DNA of 47,218 bases. Source: Weissella fangxianensis. GTDB taxonomy: Bacteria > Bacillota > Bacilli > Lactobacillales > Lactobacillaceae. Made by a program: the position numbers and the translations under genes. The notes under the pieces were generated by a model that saw only the letters and a program-made list of their open reading frames with translations, was not told where the DNA came from and searched no databases. The DNA lies in assembly GCF_024718545.1 (NCBI RefSeq), contig NZ_JAMXDB010000012.1, forward strand, positions 1-47,218. Reading direction: 5' to 3'. Positions 1 to 7,901 of this stretch are shown piece after piece. Every line of letters starts with the position of its first letter. Within the stretch, counting starts at the first letter, position 1.

Positions 1-123
1 ATCTATTACTACAATAATAAACGGATTAAAACAAAACTGGCCGGAAAAACTCCGGTTCAATACCGAAATCTTTCCGACCAGCTAGTTGCTTAAACTTCTC
101 TCCAATTTTTGGGGTTCAGTTCA
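1..123 (+). mobile_element. IS3-family element, right terminal part (left window edge)
   Basis: Positions 1-93 read as the last 30 residues of an IS3-family (IS150-like) transposase, with the typical ending YNNKRIKTKLAGKTPVQYR and a TAA stop at 91-93. The terminus ends in TTCA at 120-123, as expected for IS3-type ends that run TG...CA. The same 124 bases recur inverted at 47092-47215. The rest of the element lies outside the window. Confidence 0.85.
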
Positions 124-162
124 TGGTTGCCTTTTTTGTGCATAGTCTTGATTATTAAAAAT

Positions 163-2082
163 TTAAGCTGTTACAGCAACTAATGGATCACTATTTTTGA
201 CCTGATTAGTTTCAATCGGTTCAACGTTGGCGAAGTCTGCGGTATTCGTAATTGCCATAATTAGTGTTGGGTCATAACCGGCGTCGGTAATTTTTTCAAT
301 CTCAAAACTACCTAATGCTTCACCTGCCGTAACATGTTGTCCTTAAGAAACTTTAGAATCAAAATATTGTCCTTTTAAATTAACAGTATCAATTCCTAGG
401 TGAATTAAAATTTCCGCACCATTGTCTGATTTAATACCGTAAGCATGTTTTGTTTCATAAGCAACTGTAATTGTACCAGAAACAGGTGCGTAGATTGTTG
501 TATCACTTGGTACAATTGCGGCACCATTACCCATTAATTTAGAAGAAAAGACCTGATCATTGACGTCTGCTAATTTAATTGCTTGACCAGAAACGGGTGC
601 GTTAACAATTTCATCGGCTAAGTCAGTTTCAACCGGTGTATTGGCAGCTGGCTTAGCGGTATCGCTTTTATTACCACCATCGACGATGGCGAACTTCGCT
701 GCATTTTTCTTACCGTATAGATAGGTCAGTGTAAAGGCAATTGCAAATCAAATCACTTCACATAATAGATATGCGGGAATTGATTTTGCATTAATTGATA
801 GGAAACCAAGGAATCCTGCTGATCCAAGCGATACGGCGATGACATGCATTAATCCGGCTAATGCTGCGGCTACACCAGAACCGATAAGCGCACAGAAGAA
901 TGGGAACTTATATTTTAAGTTAACTCCAAATAATGCCGGTTCGGTAATACCCAATAGGGCAGATACAGTGGCAGAAGATGATAAGCCTTTCATCTTTTTG
1001 TTTTTTGTTAAAGCAAATACGCCAAATGTCGCAGCACCTTGTGCAACGTTTGCCATCGAAGCAACAACAAATATAAAGTCGCCGTAACCACTGTGATTTT
1101 GGGTGAATGCCGTAACTAATTGTGTTTCAATAGCTGGAAAACTTTGATGGAGTCCGGTTAAGACGATTGGTGAGTATAATAGTCCAAAAATACCCGTTCC
1201 AACAAAACCTAATGTTTGATAAATAAAGACAATTCCATTTGTAACCCCGTCTGAAAGTAGACGCATGACTGGTCCAACAAAAACAAATGTTAGGAATCCA
1301 GTCACCATTAATGAAATTAAAGGTGTAAAAGTAAAGTCAACGGCAGAGGGTAATCTTTTGTGTAAGTATTTTTCAATTAACGACAAAATATAAACAGCAG
1401 CTAGTACAGGAATAACTTGATAATAGTAGTTATTTTGTGAAACAGCTAAACCGAAGATGTCCCATGATTGGTTGGCTATTAAATCTGGTGATACCATGAT
1501 CATAGCTAAAGCTGCACCTAGGTATTGGTTAGCACCAAAACGTTTGGCAGCTGAAATACCAACCAAAATGGGCATGAATATGAAGGGAGCAGCTGACATG
1601 ACTTGAATCATTGCTGAGAATCCCTTAATGACTGGGAAACTGTCTACTAAGGCTTTTGGTCCAAACAAGTCAGGTGAAGTTAGAAAGTTATTTAGTGCCA
1701 TTAACAAACCACCAGCAACTAAGGCTGGAATGATTGGCACAAAAATATCAGACAGTAATTTAATAAAAGCCATGATTGGATTTTTCTTTTTACCCTCTTG
1801 GGTGACATTTTTAAGTTCTTCAGTTGAAACTGGCGTCACATTTGCAATATTTATGAGTTCATCATAGACATTATTGACATCCCCAGGACCGATGATGATT
1901 TGATATTGACCATTTGTTTTGAATGTTCCTTTAACATCATCGTTATTGTCTAGAGCATCTTGATCTAGTTTACTTTCATCTTTGATAACTAATCGTAGGC
2001 GTGTAGCACAATGTGCAGCAGCAGCAAAATTATCCTTACCAACCGCTGAGACTATCTCATTAGCGACTTTTTTATGATCCAT
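163..2082 (-). pseudogene. scrA: Sucrose-specific PTS transporter EIIBCA, two in-frame stop codons
   Basis: Sucrose-type PTS permease that would import and phosphorylate sucrose to sucrose-6-phosphate for the neighbouring ScrB. Read through its stops it is 639 residues, the usual ScrA length. EIIB is N-terminal with phosphorylated Cys25 in [12 protein letters not shown] follows with the [16 protein letters not shown] signature and many membrane segments. EIIA is C-terminal with active-site His in EILIHLGIDTV. A TGA at 748-750 (codon 445) sits just after EIIC, and a TAA at 343-345 (codon 580) interrupts EIIA; reading continues in the same frame to TAA 163-165. The first stop would release EIIBC without EIIA, which could in principle be phosphorylated by another EIIA such as the one at 5864. 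A ribosome binding site AAGGAG precedes ATG 2082. The stops could be real decay or sequencing errors. Confidence 0.9.
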
Positions 2083-2100
2083 TTATCTACTCCTTGCTTT

Positions 2101-2114
2101 TGGAAGCGTTTTCT
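2101..2114. promoter_or_regulatory. cre-like site in the scrA leader
   Basis: TGGAAGCGTTTTCT resembles the CcpA operator consensus TGWAANCGNTNWCA. It lies downstream of the predicted scrA start point and upstream of its ribosome binding site, where CcpA would act as a roadblock. Confidence 0.6.
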
Positions 2115-2131
2115 TTTTAATTACACTTATT

Positions 2132-2169
2132 AGAATACCTTATTTCTGTTATATGTCAATCGTTTGACA
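2132..2169 (-). promoter_or_regulatory. scrA promoter overlapping ScrR-type operator 1
   Basis: On the minus strand TTGACA (2154-2159) and TATTCT (2132-2137) are separated by 16 bases. The -35 lies inside the near-perfect palindrome TGTCAATCGTTTGACA (2154-2169), a LacI-family operator with a central CG. The same half-sites recur at 2220-2235. Repression by the adjacent ScrR is inferred. Confidence 0.7.
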
Positions 2170-2219
2170 CAATTTTTGATAATTTTAGCTTTTTTTAATT
2201 ATTTATAGGTGCGTATATA

Positions 2220-2258
2220 TGATAAACGTTTGACATATTGTGCGACATAACCTATGTT
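2220..2258 (+). promoter_or_regulatory. scrB promoter overlapping ScrR-type operator 2
   Basis: TGATAAACGTTTGACA (2220-2235) is the second copy of the operator. Its right half supplies the -35 TTGACA (2230-2235), followed after 17 bases by TATGTT (2253-2258). The two operators are 66 bp apart, one over each divergent promoter. Confidence 0.7.
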
Positions 2259-2316
2259 AGAAGTAATAATTTTCTAATTTAGTAACCACTGCCAATTTAA
2301 TAGGGGATTAATTTAT

Positions 2317-3795
2317 ATGATTTGGACTAGAGACAAAAGATACCAACCTTACAGCGCATATTCAGAAAAAGATAAAGAAAATCTAGCAGATCAAGTATCG
2401 TCGTCAGTGTACAAGCCAGCGTTTCATATACATCCAACTTCAGGATTATTAAATGATCCTAACGGTTTTTCTTATTTTAATGGTCAATGGCATGTATTTT
2501 ATCAAGCTTTTCCTTTTGGAGCAGTCCACGGTCTAAAATCATGGGTACATTGTGTTTCAGATGATTTAGTTCATTGGCATAATTTAGGTATCGCGTTAAA
2601 GCCGGGAGATCAATATGATTCGTATGGTGCTTATTCTGGGTCAGCGCACGTGATTAATGATAAGTTATTCCTTATGTATACAGGCAATGTACGAGATAAA
2701 GACTGGCAACGTCGTAGTTATCAACTTGGTGCTTGGATGGATGCAAATAACCAAATTACGAAAGTAAATGAACCGCTCATTGCAGCGCCTGATTATGTGA
2801 CTGAGCATTTTAGGGACCCACAATTGTTAAAGGTGAATGATGAATATTTTGCTTTAATTGGTGCACAGGATAAACAAAATTTACGTGGTGAATTTTCATT
2901 ATATAAAACTCAAAACTTAAAAGACTGGGAAGATATGGGGTATATAAAGCATAATCTTGGTGATATGGGATATATGGTTGAGTGTCCAAATCTAGTTTAT
3001 GTTGATGATAAGCCTGTACTAATTTTTTGCCCACAAGGATTGCCACAGAATATATTACCAACAGAGAATATTTATCCAAATGTTTATACGGTTGGTAGGA
3101 ATTTGGATTTTAAAACTGGTACTTGGTATTCTGACACATCAACGTTAATGCAATTAGATGCTGGCTTTGATGTTTATGCAAGTCAGGCATTTAATGCACC
3201 GGATGGGCAAGCATATTTGATAAGTTGGGTTGGATTACCTGAGATAAATTATCCATCGGATAGGGAAAATTGGGCTCATTGTCTTAGTTTGGTTAAGCGA
3301 TTAAAAGTGGTCGACAATAAACTTTATCAAATACCAGTAACAGCTATGTCTACATTGACTGTTGCGGAACAAACGTTACCCCAAAATCAACAAGTATTAG
3401 TCACTGATACTAAGCAACAATACGAGTTAAAATTGGATTTGGCTCCTAATCAAAAAGGCAATTTATTATTAGCTAGTGATGGCACTAGTGACCACGGCCT
3501 ACAATTACGATTTGACACAAATAATGATGGTTATCTAATTGTTGATCGATCAAATGTCGGTGAAAAATTTGCAACAAAGTATGGTGAAACACGCAAAGTA
3601 AATTTCGATCCTCATAAAAAGCTATCATTAGATATTTTCGTTGATCATTCAATTTGTGAGATTTTTATAAATGGTGGCGAGCAAGTCATGACGTTACGTT
3701 TCTTTGCACCACAAACACAGACAATGATTGCGTTTTCTGAACAAAATACGCTAAAATATTCAGGTAGCTATATCTTATTAAATGATATGGGATAG
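2317..3795 (+). CDS. scrB: Sucrose-6-phosphate hydrolase (GH32)
   Basis: Cytoplasmic invertase that splits sucrose-6-phosphate into glucose-6-phosphate and fructose. It is 492 residues, normal for ScrB. The GH32 landmarks are in order: NDPNG near residue 47 (nucleophile Asp), FRDPQ near residue 166 (transition-state Asp) and ECPNL near residue 218 (acid/base Glu), then a C-terminal beta-sandwich domain. ATG 2317 is preceded by AGGGGAT. It lies divergently from scrA and 53 bp upstream of scrR, so scrB-scrR is probably one transcript. With scrA broken, substrate supply would need another sucrose PTS permease. Confidence 0.95.
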   Translation: MIWTRDKRYQPYSAYSEKDKENLADQVSSSVYKPAFHIHPTSGLLNDPNGFSYFNGQWHVFYQAFPFGAVHGLKSWVHCVSDDLVHWHNLGIALKPGDQYDSYGAYSGSAHVINDKLFLMYTGNVRDKDWQRRSYQLGAWMDANNQITKVNEPLIAAPDYVTEHFRDPQLLKVNDEYFALIGAQDKQNLRGEFSLYKTQNLKDWEDMGYIKHNLGDMGYMVECPNLVYVDDKPVLIFCPQGLPQNILPTENIYPNVYTVGRNLDFKTGTWYSDTSTLMQLDAGFDVYASQAFNAPDGQAYLISWVGLPEINYPSDRENWAHCLSLVKRLKVVDNKLYQIPVTAMSTLTVAEQTLPQNQQVLVTDTKQQYELKLDLAPNQKGNLLLASDGTSDHGLQLRFDTNNDGYLIVDRSNVGEKFATKYGETRKVNFDPHKKLSLDIFVDHSICEIFINGGEQVMTLRFFAPQTQTMIAFSEQNTLKYSGSYILLNDMG

Positions 3796-3848
3796 CTAAT
3801 ATTACGTAAATTTATTAGAAATTTGTATTGAAAAAAGGATGTGCCATT

Positions 3849-4832
3849 GTGAAACCAAAGTTATCTGATGTTGCTGAAGAAGCAGGTGTATCACCAACAA
3901 CTGTTTCTCGTGTTATTAACAACCATGGTTATTTGAGTGCGGCAACAAAACAAAAAGTTTATGATGCAATGGCAACATTGAACTATCAGCCCAATTCTTT
4001 AGCAAGATCTTTGAAGGGAAAAAAGTCGCATATAATTGGTCTTATTTTCCCGGGAATTACAAATCCTTTTTTTGCAGAATTGATTGAAAAACTAGAAAAA
4101 CAATTATTTTTGCAAGGTTACAAGGTTATTTTGTGTAATTCTGCGGATGATGTTGCGAAAGAGCGTAATTATTTACAAATGTTAATTGCCAATCAAGTTG
4201 ATGGCATTATAACCGGCGCACATAATTTAGGGATTGAAGAGTATCAAGATACAAACTTGCCCATCGTTGCCTTTGATCGACGGTATACAGATGGTATGCC
4301 AACGATTAGTAGTGATAACTTGCAAGGAGGTATCTTGGCAACAGATACCTTATATCAGGCAGGTGCGAAAAGTATTTATTTTATGGGAAATCCCAACCAA
4401 AAAGGTAATCCCACCGATAGACGTTTGCAGGGATATCAGCAACGAATGGCTAAATTAGGCTTGGCAAATCATGTTTTTCCGATTTTCTTTGATGAAACCC
4501 CAAAAATAAAACAAGTCTCTATTCAACAATTTTTAAAGAAAAAGCAAGCCGATGGTATTATTTGTAGTGATGATTTAACGGCTATTCTTGTATTACAAAC
4601 GGCTCGTGAATTGCATATTAAAGTACCGGATGATTTAAAAGTCATTGGTTATGATGGTACCGAGTTTATTCAAACATACTTTCCAGAATTAACCACAGTG
4701 GTACAGCCAATGGATGATATCGTGATGATGCTTGTTGAAAGTTTGATTCATCGGATAACAAAGCGTGAAGATAAACTTGAAGAAAGTGATTTTATTTTAC
4801 CGGTCTCTTTATATCATGGTGGCACAGTATAA
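3849..4832 (+). CDS. scrR: LacI-family sucrose operon repressor
   Basis: DNA-binding repressor of 327 residues with an N-terminal LacI helix-turn-helix (KLSDVAEEAGVSPTTVSRVI) and a periplasmic-binding-protein-like effector domain. I chose GTG 3849 because AAAAGGA lies about ten bases upstream; the upstream in-frame TTG at 3828 has no ribosome binding site. It follows scrB and is the obvious ligand for the two palindromes at 2154 and 2220. In the family the effector is usually fructose or a phosphorylated sugar, which is not readable here. A strong terminator follows. Confidence 0.9.
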   Translation: MKPKLSDVAEEAGVSPTTVSRVINNHGYLSAATKQKVYDAMATLNYQPNSLARSLKGKKSHIIGLIFPGITNPFFAELIEKLEKQLFLQGYKVILCNSADDVAKERNYLQMLIANQVDGIITGAHNLGIEEYQDTNLPIVAFDRRYTDGMPTISSDNLQGGILATDTLYQAGAKSIYFMGNPNQKGNPTDRRLQGYQQRMAKLGLANHVFPIFFDETPKIKQVSIQQFLKKKQADGIICSDDLTAILVLQTARELHIKVPDDLKVIGYDGTEFIQTYFPELTTVVQPMDDIVMMLVESLIHRITKREDKLEESDFILPVSLYHGGTV

Positions 4833-4848
4833 AATTAATAGACAAATG

Positions 4849-4895
4849 CAGTTTTGAAATGAAGTGTTCTTTATTTTCAAAACTGTATTTTTTTG
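4849..4895 (+). terminator. Terminator after scrR
   Basis: An 11-bp stem, CAGTTTTGAAA at 4849-4859 with TTTCAAAACTG at 4875-4885, followed by a T-rich run. Confidence 0.85.
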
Positions 4896-5006
4896 TGTAA
4901 AAATTAGTCAGCTGTTTCATTACTGTCATGCTAGTCTTAGAAGAGCTTGGACATATTGAGATAGTGATAGATAAATAAAATAGAAGTAATCGGTTAAAAT
5001 TTAAAA

Positions 5007-5066
5007 AACCTGACTAGTCTAGAAATGCTTGCCCGTATGCAGTTATTCATAACCTGACTAGTCTAG
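5007..5066. promoter_or_regulatory. Duplicated operator upstream of the trehalose operon
   Basis: The 16-mer AACCTGACTAGTCTAG occurs exactly twice, at 5007-5022 and 5051-5066, 44 bp apart (about four helical turns). Each contains the palindrome GACTAGTC. They are the best candidates for binding sites of the GntR regulator encoded at 5146; that assignment is inference. Confidence 0.65.
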
Positions 5067-5091
5067 TCGTGAAAAGCTTGGCACAAATGAA

Positions 5092-5120
5092 TTGAAACCG
5101 TTTTCATAGTCGTGTACACT
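5092..5120 (+). promoter_or_regulatory. Trehalose operon promoter with consensus cre
   Basis: TTGAAA (5092-5097), a 17-base spacer, then TACACT (5115-5120). The -35 is embedded in TGAAACCGTTTTCA (5093-5106), a full match to the cre consensus, so CcpA would occlude RNA polymerase. Confidence 0.75.
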
Positions 5121-5145
5121 GAACGTGTTGAAAGGGGATATGGAA

Positions 5146-5850
5146 ATGGAAAAATATCAAAAAATATACTCTGACCTCTTGAAAGCACTACGAGATAATG
5201 TCTACCAGCCAGGTGATTACTTACCAAGCGACGGTCAGCTTGTCATACGATATCAAGTATCGCGTGAGACGGTGCGTAAAGCTGTCAAGACATTGGCTAA
5301 TGATGGTTATGTGCAAAGGTTACCTGGACGAGGTTCAGTTGTTTTGGATCGAAAGCATTTTGTATTCCCTGTTTCAACGCTTGAAAGTTATCGTGAAATG
5401 GTTGCGCAAGCGAACCTAGATGCTAGTAATGATGTCATCGTTATTAAGCAAAATGTACCTGTTCCTGAAAACTTAACAGGAGGTGACTCACCAGTATTAA
5501 GCACATTGGTTGTACGTAGACGTTGGGTTGATGGTGAAGAAATGGTCATAGATTATGATTATGTTAATCAAGCTGTTATTGATCATGTTCCGCATACGGC
5601 TGCTAAAAATTCACTGTTTGATTATTTTGAAAATCAATTAGGTTTACAAATTGATTACGCAGTTAAACGTATGACAGTTGAAAAAGGAAATATTGAAGAT
5701 CGACAGTTACTTCATATTGATGAGGGGATGTCGATGGTGGTTATTCGGAGTGAAACTCGTTTATCTGATAATCGCATCTTGTCTTATACTGAATCGCGAC
5801 ATCGTGCAGATCGCTTTACAAGCGTTGAATTTGCAAGACGTCATAAATAG
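5146..5850 (+). CDS. treR: GntR-family trehalose operon regulator
   Basis: Transcription regulator of 234 residues: an N-terminal winged helix-turn-helix (LPSDGQLVIRYQVSRETVRK) and a C-terminal UTRA ligand domain of the HutC/TreR subfamily. I chose ATG 5146 over ATG 5140 because AAAGGGG at 5131-5137 is then 8 bases away. It is the first gene of an operon with EIIA, EIIBC, phosphorylase and beta-phosphoglucomutase; its stop overlaps the ribosome binding site of the next gene. In this subfamily trehalose-6-phosphate is the usual effector. The operator pair at 5007-5066 is its probable target. Confidence 0.88.
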   Translation: MEKYQKIYSDLLKALRDNVYQPGDYLPSDGQLVIRYQVSRETVRKAVKTLANDGYVQRLPGRGSVVLDRKHFVFPVSTLESYREMVAQANLDASNDVIVIKQNVPVPENLTGGDSPVLSTLVVRRRWVDGEEMVIDYDYVNQAVIDHVPHTAAKNSLFDYFENQLGLQIDYAVKRMTVEKGNIEDRQLLHIDEGMSMVVIRSETRLSDNRILSYTESRHRADRFTSVEFARRHK

Positions 5851-5863
5851 GAGGGTTATATAT

Positions 5864-6352
5864 ATGTTTGGGTTTGGAAAGAAAAAAACGGTTGCTGATG
5901 ACAACAACTTATACACGCCAGTAACAGGTGAGGTTATTCATTTAGAGAATGTTTCTGATCCTGTATTTGCTGGGAAAATGATGGGGGATGGCTTTGCTGT
6001 AGAACCTACTGATGGCACAATAGTTTCTCCCGTTGCTGGTAAAGTTACTATTCAGCAAGGTCATGCTGTTGGCTTAGAGCGGGCTGATGGTTTGGAAATT
6101 CTTATTCATATTGGTATCGATACGGTTTCACTAAACGGTGCGCCGTTTACACCAAATGTGAAAGTTAGGGATGTTGTCGATGGCGGCGATACTCTAGCAA
6201 CGGTGGATTGGCAGCAGGTCGAAGATGCGAAGTTACCAAAGACAACGATGGTGCTCATAACAAATTCGGCTGAAAAATTAGATAGTTTGTCTGTAGAAGT
6301 AGGAAACTCATCTGCTGGTAGTCAGATCGGGCAAGCGATTGCCATAGGTTAA
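5864..6352 (+). CDS. PTS EIIA component, glucose family
   Basis: Soluble phosphocarrier of 162 residues that passes phosphate from HPr to the EIIB domain of the next gene. The active-site motif EILIHIGIDTV carries the phosphorylated His. The start ATG 5864 has AGGAGG ten bases upstream, overlapping the treR stop; an upstream in-frame extension starting at 5678 lies inside treR and is not credible. EIIA is a separate gene here, whereas many trehalose PTS permeases lack their own EIIA. It might also serve the neighbouring EIIA-truncated ScrA. Confidence 0.92.
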   Translation: MFGFGKKKTVADDNNLYTPVTGEVIHLENVSDPVFAGKMMGDGFAVEPTDGTIVSPVAGKVTIQQGHAVGLERADGLEILIHIGIDTVSLNGAPFTPNVKVRDVVDGGDTLATVDWQQVEDAKLPKTTMVLITNSAEKLDSLSVEVGNSSAGSQIGQAIAIG

Positions 6353-6368
6353 ATGGGGGAGAATTAAG

Positions 6369-7880
6369 ATGGCAAAACAAAATTATGATGAATTAGCACA
6401 GAACATTATTACAAATGTTGGTGGTAAGGAAAACGTTGATAAGGTCATTCATTGTATTACACGTTTGCGATTTTACTTGAATGATGAGAAAAAGGCAGAT
6501 ACGGATGCAATTCAAGATCTAGATGGCGTTGCTGGTGCTGTCTATAATGCGCAATTAGGTCAGTATCAAGTAGTTATCGGACAAGCTGTGGAAGATGTCT
6601 ATGACAAAGTGATTGAACAACTGGGCGATGATGTTGTTGATGAAGAGGCCACTGATGCCGCCGTTGAAGCAACAGGTGGTAAGCAATCAAATAAGCCAGA
6701 TGGATTCTTTGGCATGATTAAATATGGTTTCCAATTATTGATTGGAACAATCACTGGATCAATGATGCCAATTATTGGTTTGTTAGCCGCTTCAGGTATT
6801 TTAAAAGGTGTTTTAACGTTATTTACATTTAATTTAGGTTGGATCAATGAATCTTCGGCAACGTATCAAATAATTAATACTATTGCTGATTCGACATTTT
6901 ACTTCTTGCCAATTCTTGTTGGATATACTGCTGCCAAGCAACTAAAGTCAGATCCAATTATTGTTGCTGCCATTGCGGGTGTGTTAGTTCACCCAACGAT
7001 GGTGGACTTAGGAGAAAAAACGTCAAAGAATTTTGTTGAATTTCTTGGGGTAACCATGAATTCTAATTTCTTTGGTTTACCAATTCATATTCCGTCATAT
7101 ACGTACTCGATTTTCCCAATTATCTTTGCGGCATGGCTTGCACGCCCAGTAGGAAATTGGTTTAAGAAGGTCCTACCATTGAGTTTACGTTCAATTTTCC
7201 AACCACTATTCACATTATTCATCGTTTCAATTGTTGTGTTGGTTGTTGTTGGACCTGTGATTACGTTAATCTCATCTGGATTGGCAACATTTATTAATTG
7301 GTTAGTAACGTTGAATCAAGCTATTGCTGGATTAGTGATTGGTGGTCTTTATCAGGTACTCGTGATCTTTGGATTGCACTGGATGATTATCCCAATTATT
7401 TCTAACGATATTGCACAAACTGGTCATTCAGTTTTGAATGGATTGATTAACTTCACAATGATTGCGCAGGGTGCAGGAGCACTAGCCGTTTGGGCAAAAA
7501 CAAAGATCACAAATATTAAGAGTTTGGCGTTCGCAGGTGCCTTGTCAGGATTTGCTGGGGTGACTGAGCCAGCAATGTATGGAATTAACTTGAAGTATGG
7601 GCGCGTATTCTGGATGGCTAATATTGGTGGTGCTGTTGGTGGATTGATTGCAGGACTATTAAATGTTGACATGTTTGGATTTACTGGTTCATGGATTGGA
7701 TTCCCATCATTCTTTTCAAAGACTGATCCAAATAATATTTGGTACTTTGTCATCGCCGCTGCAGTAACCACAGTTGTTTCGTTCATTGCGGTCTACTTCT
7801 GGGGATTCAAAGATTCTGATGTCAAGAGTGCTAAGAATGCTGAAAAGAAGAACGTATTTAAGGACGCTGTTAATAACTAA
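6369..7880 (+). CDS. PTS EIIBC transporter, trehalose type
   Basis: Membrane permease of 503 residues. EIIB (about 1-90) has its phosphorylated Cys in VIHCITRLRF. EIIC follows from about residue 110 with multiple hydrophobic segments and the motif AGVTEPAMYGINLKYG. It would import trehalose as trehalose-6-phosphate using the EIIA encoded 16 bp upstream. Trehalose rather than another disaccharide is inferred from the TreR, phosphorylase and beta-phosphoglucomutase neighbours; sucrose-family EIIBCs look alike at this level. Confidence 0.88.
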   Translation: MAKQNYDELAQNIITNVGGKENVDKVIHCITRLRFYLNDEKKADTDAIQDLDGVAGAVYNAQLGQYQVVIGQAVEDVYDKVIEQLGDDVVDEEATDAAVEATGGKQSNKPDGFFGMIKYGFQLLIGTITGSMMPIIGLLAASGILKGVLTLFTFNLGWINESSATYQIINTIADSTFYFLPILVGYTAAKQLKSDPIIVAAIAGVLVHPTMVDLGEKTSKNFVEFLGVTMNSNFFGLPIHIPSYTYSIFPIIFAAWLARPVGNWFKKVLPLSLRSIFQPLFTLFIVSIVVLVVVGPVITLISSGLATFINWLVTLNQAIAGLVIGGLYQVLVIFGLHWMIIPIISNDIAQTGHSVLNGLINFTMIAQGAGALAVWAKTKITNIKSLAFAGALSGFAGVTEPAMYGINLKYGRVFWMANIGGAVGGLIAGLLNVDMFGFTGSWIGFPSFFSKTDPNNIWYFVIAAAVTTVVSFIAVYFWGFKDSDVKSAKNAEKKNVFKDAVNN

Positions 7881-7901
7881 TTTTGACGAAAGGAGCTTTT
7901 G

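Noticed and set aside
748..750. TGA read as tryptophan (recoding), because the scrA and esterase stops could be read as Trp
   Set aside because: TGG is used for Trp throughout, TGA ends many intact genes, and the TGA at 37773 replaces Gly, so these are mutations or errors.
5678..5863. Longer EIIA starting inside treR
   Set aside because: It would overlap treR by 170 bases out of frame; ATG 5864 has AGGAGG at the right spacing.
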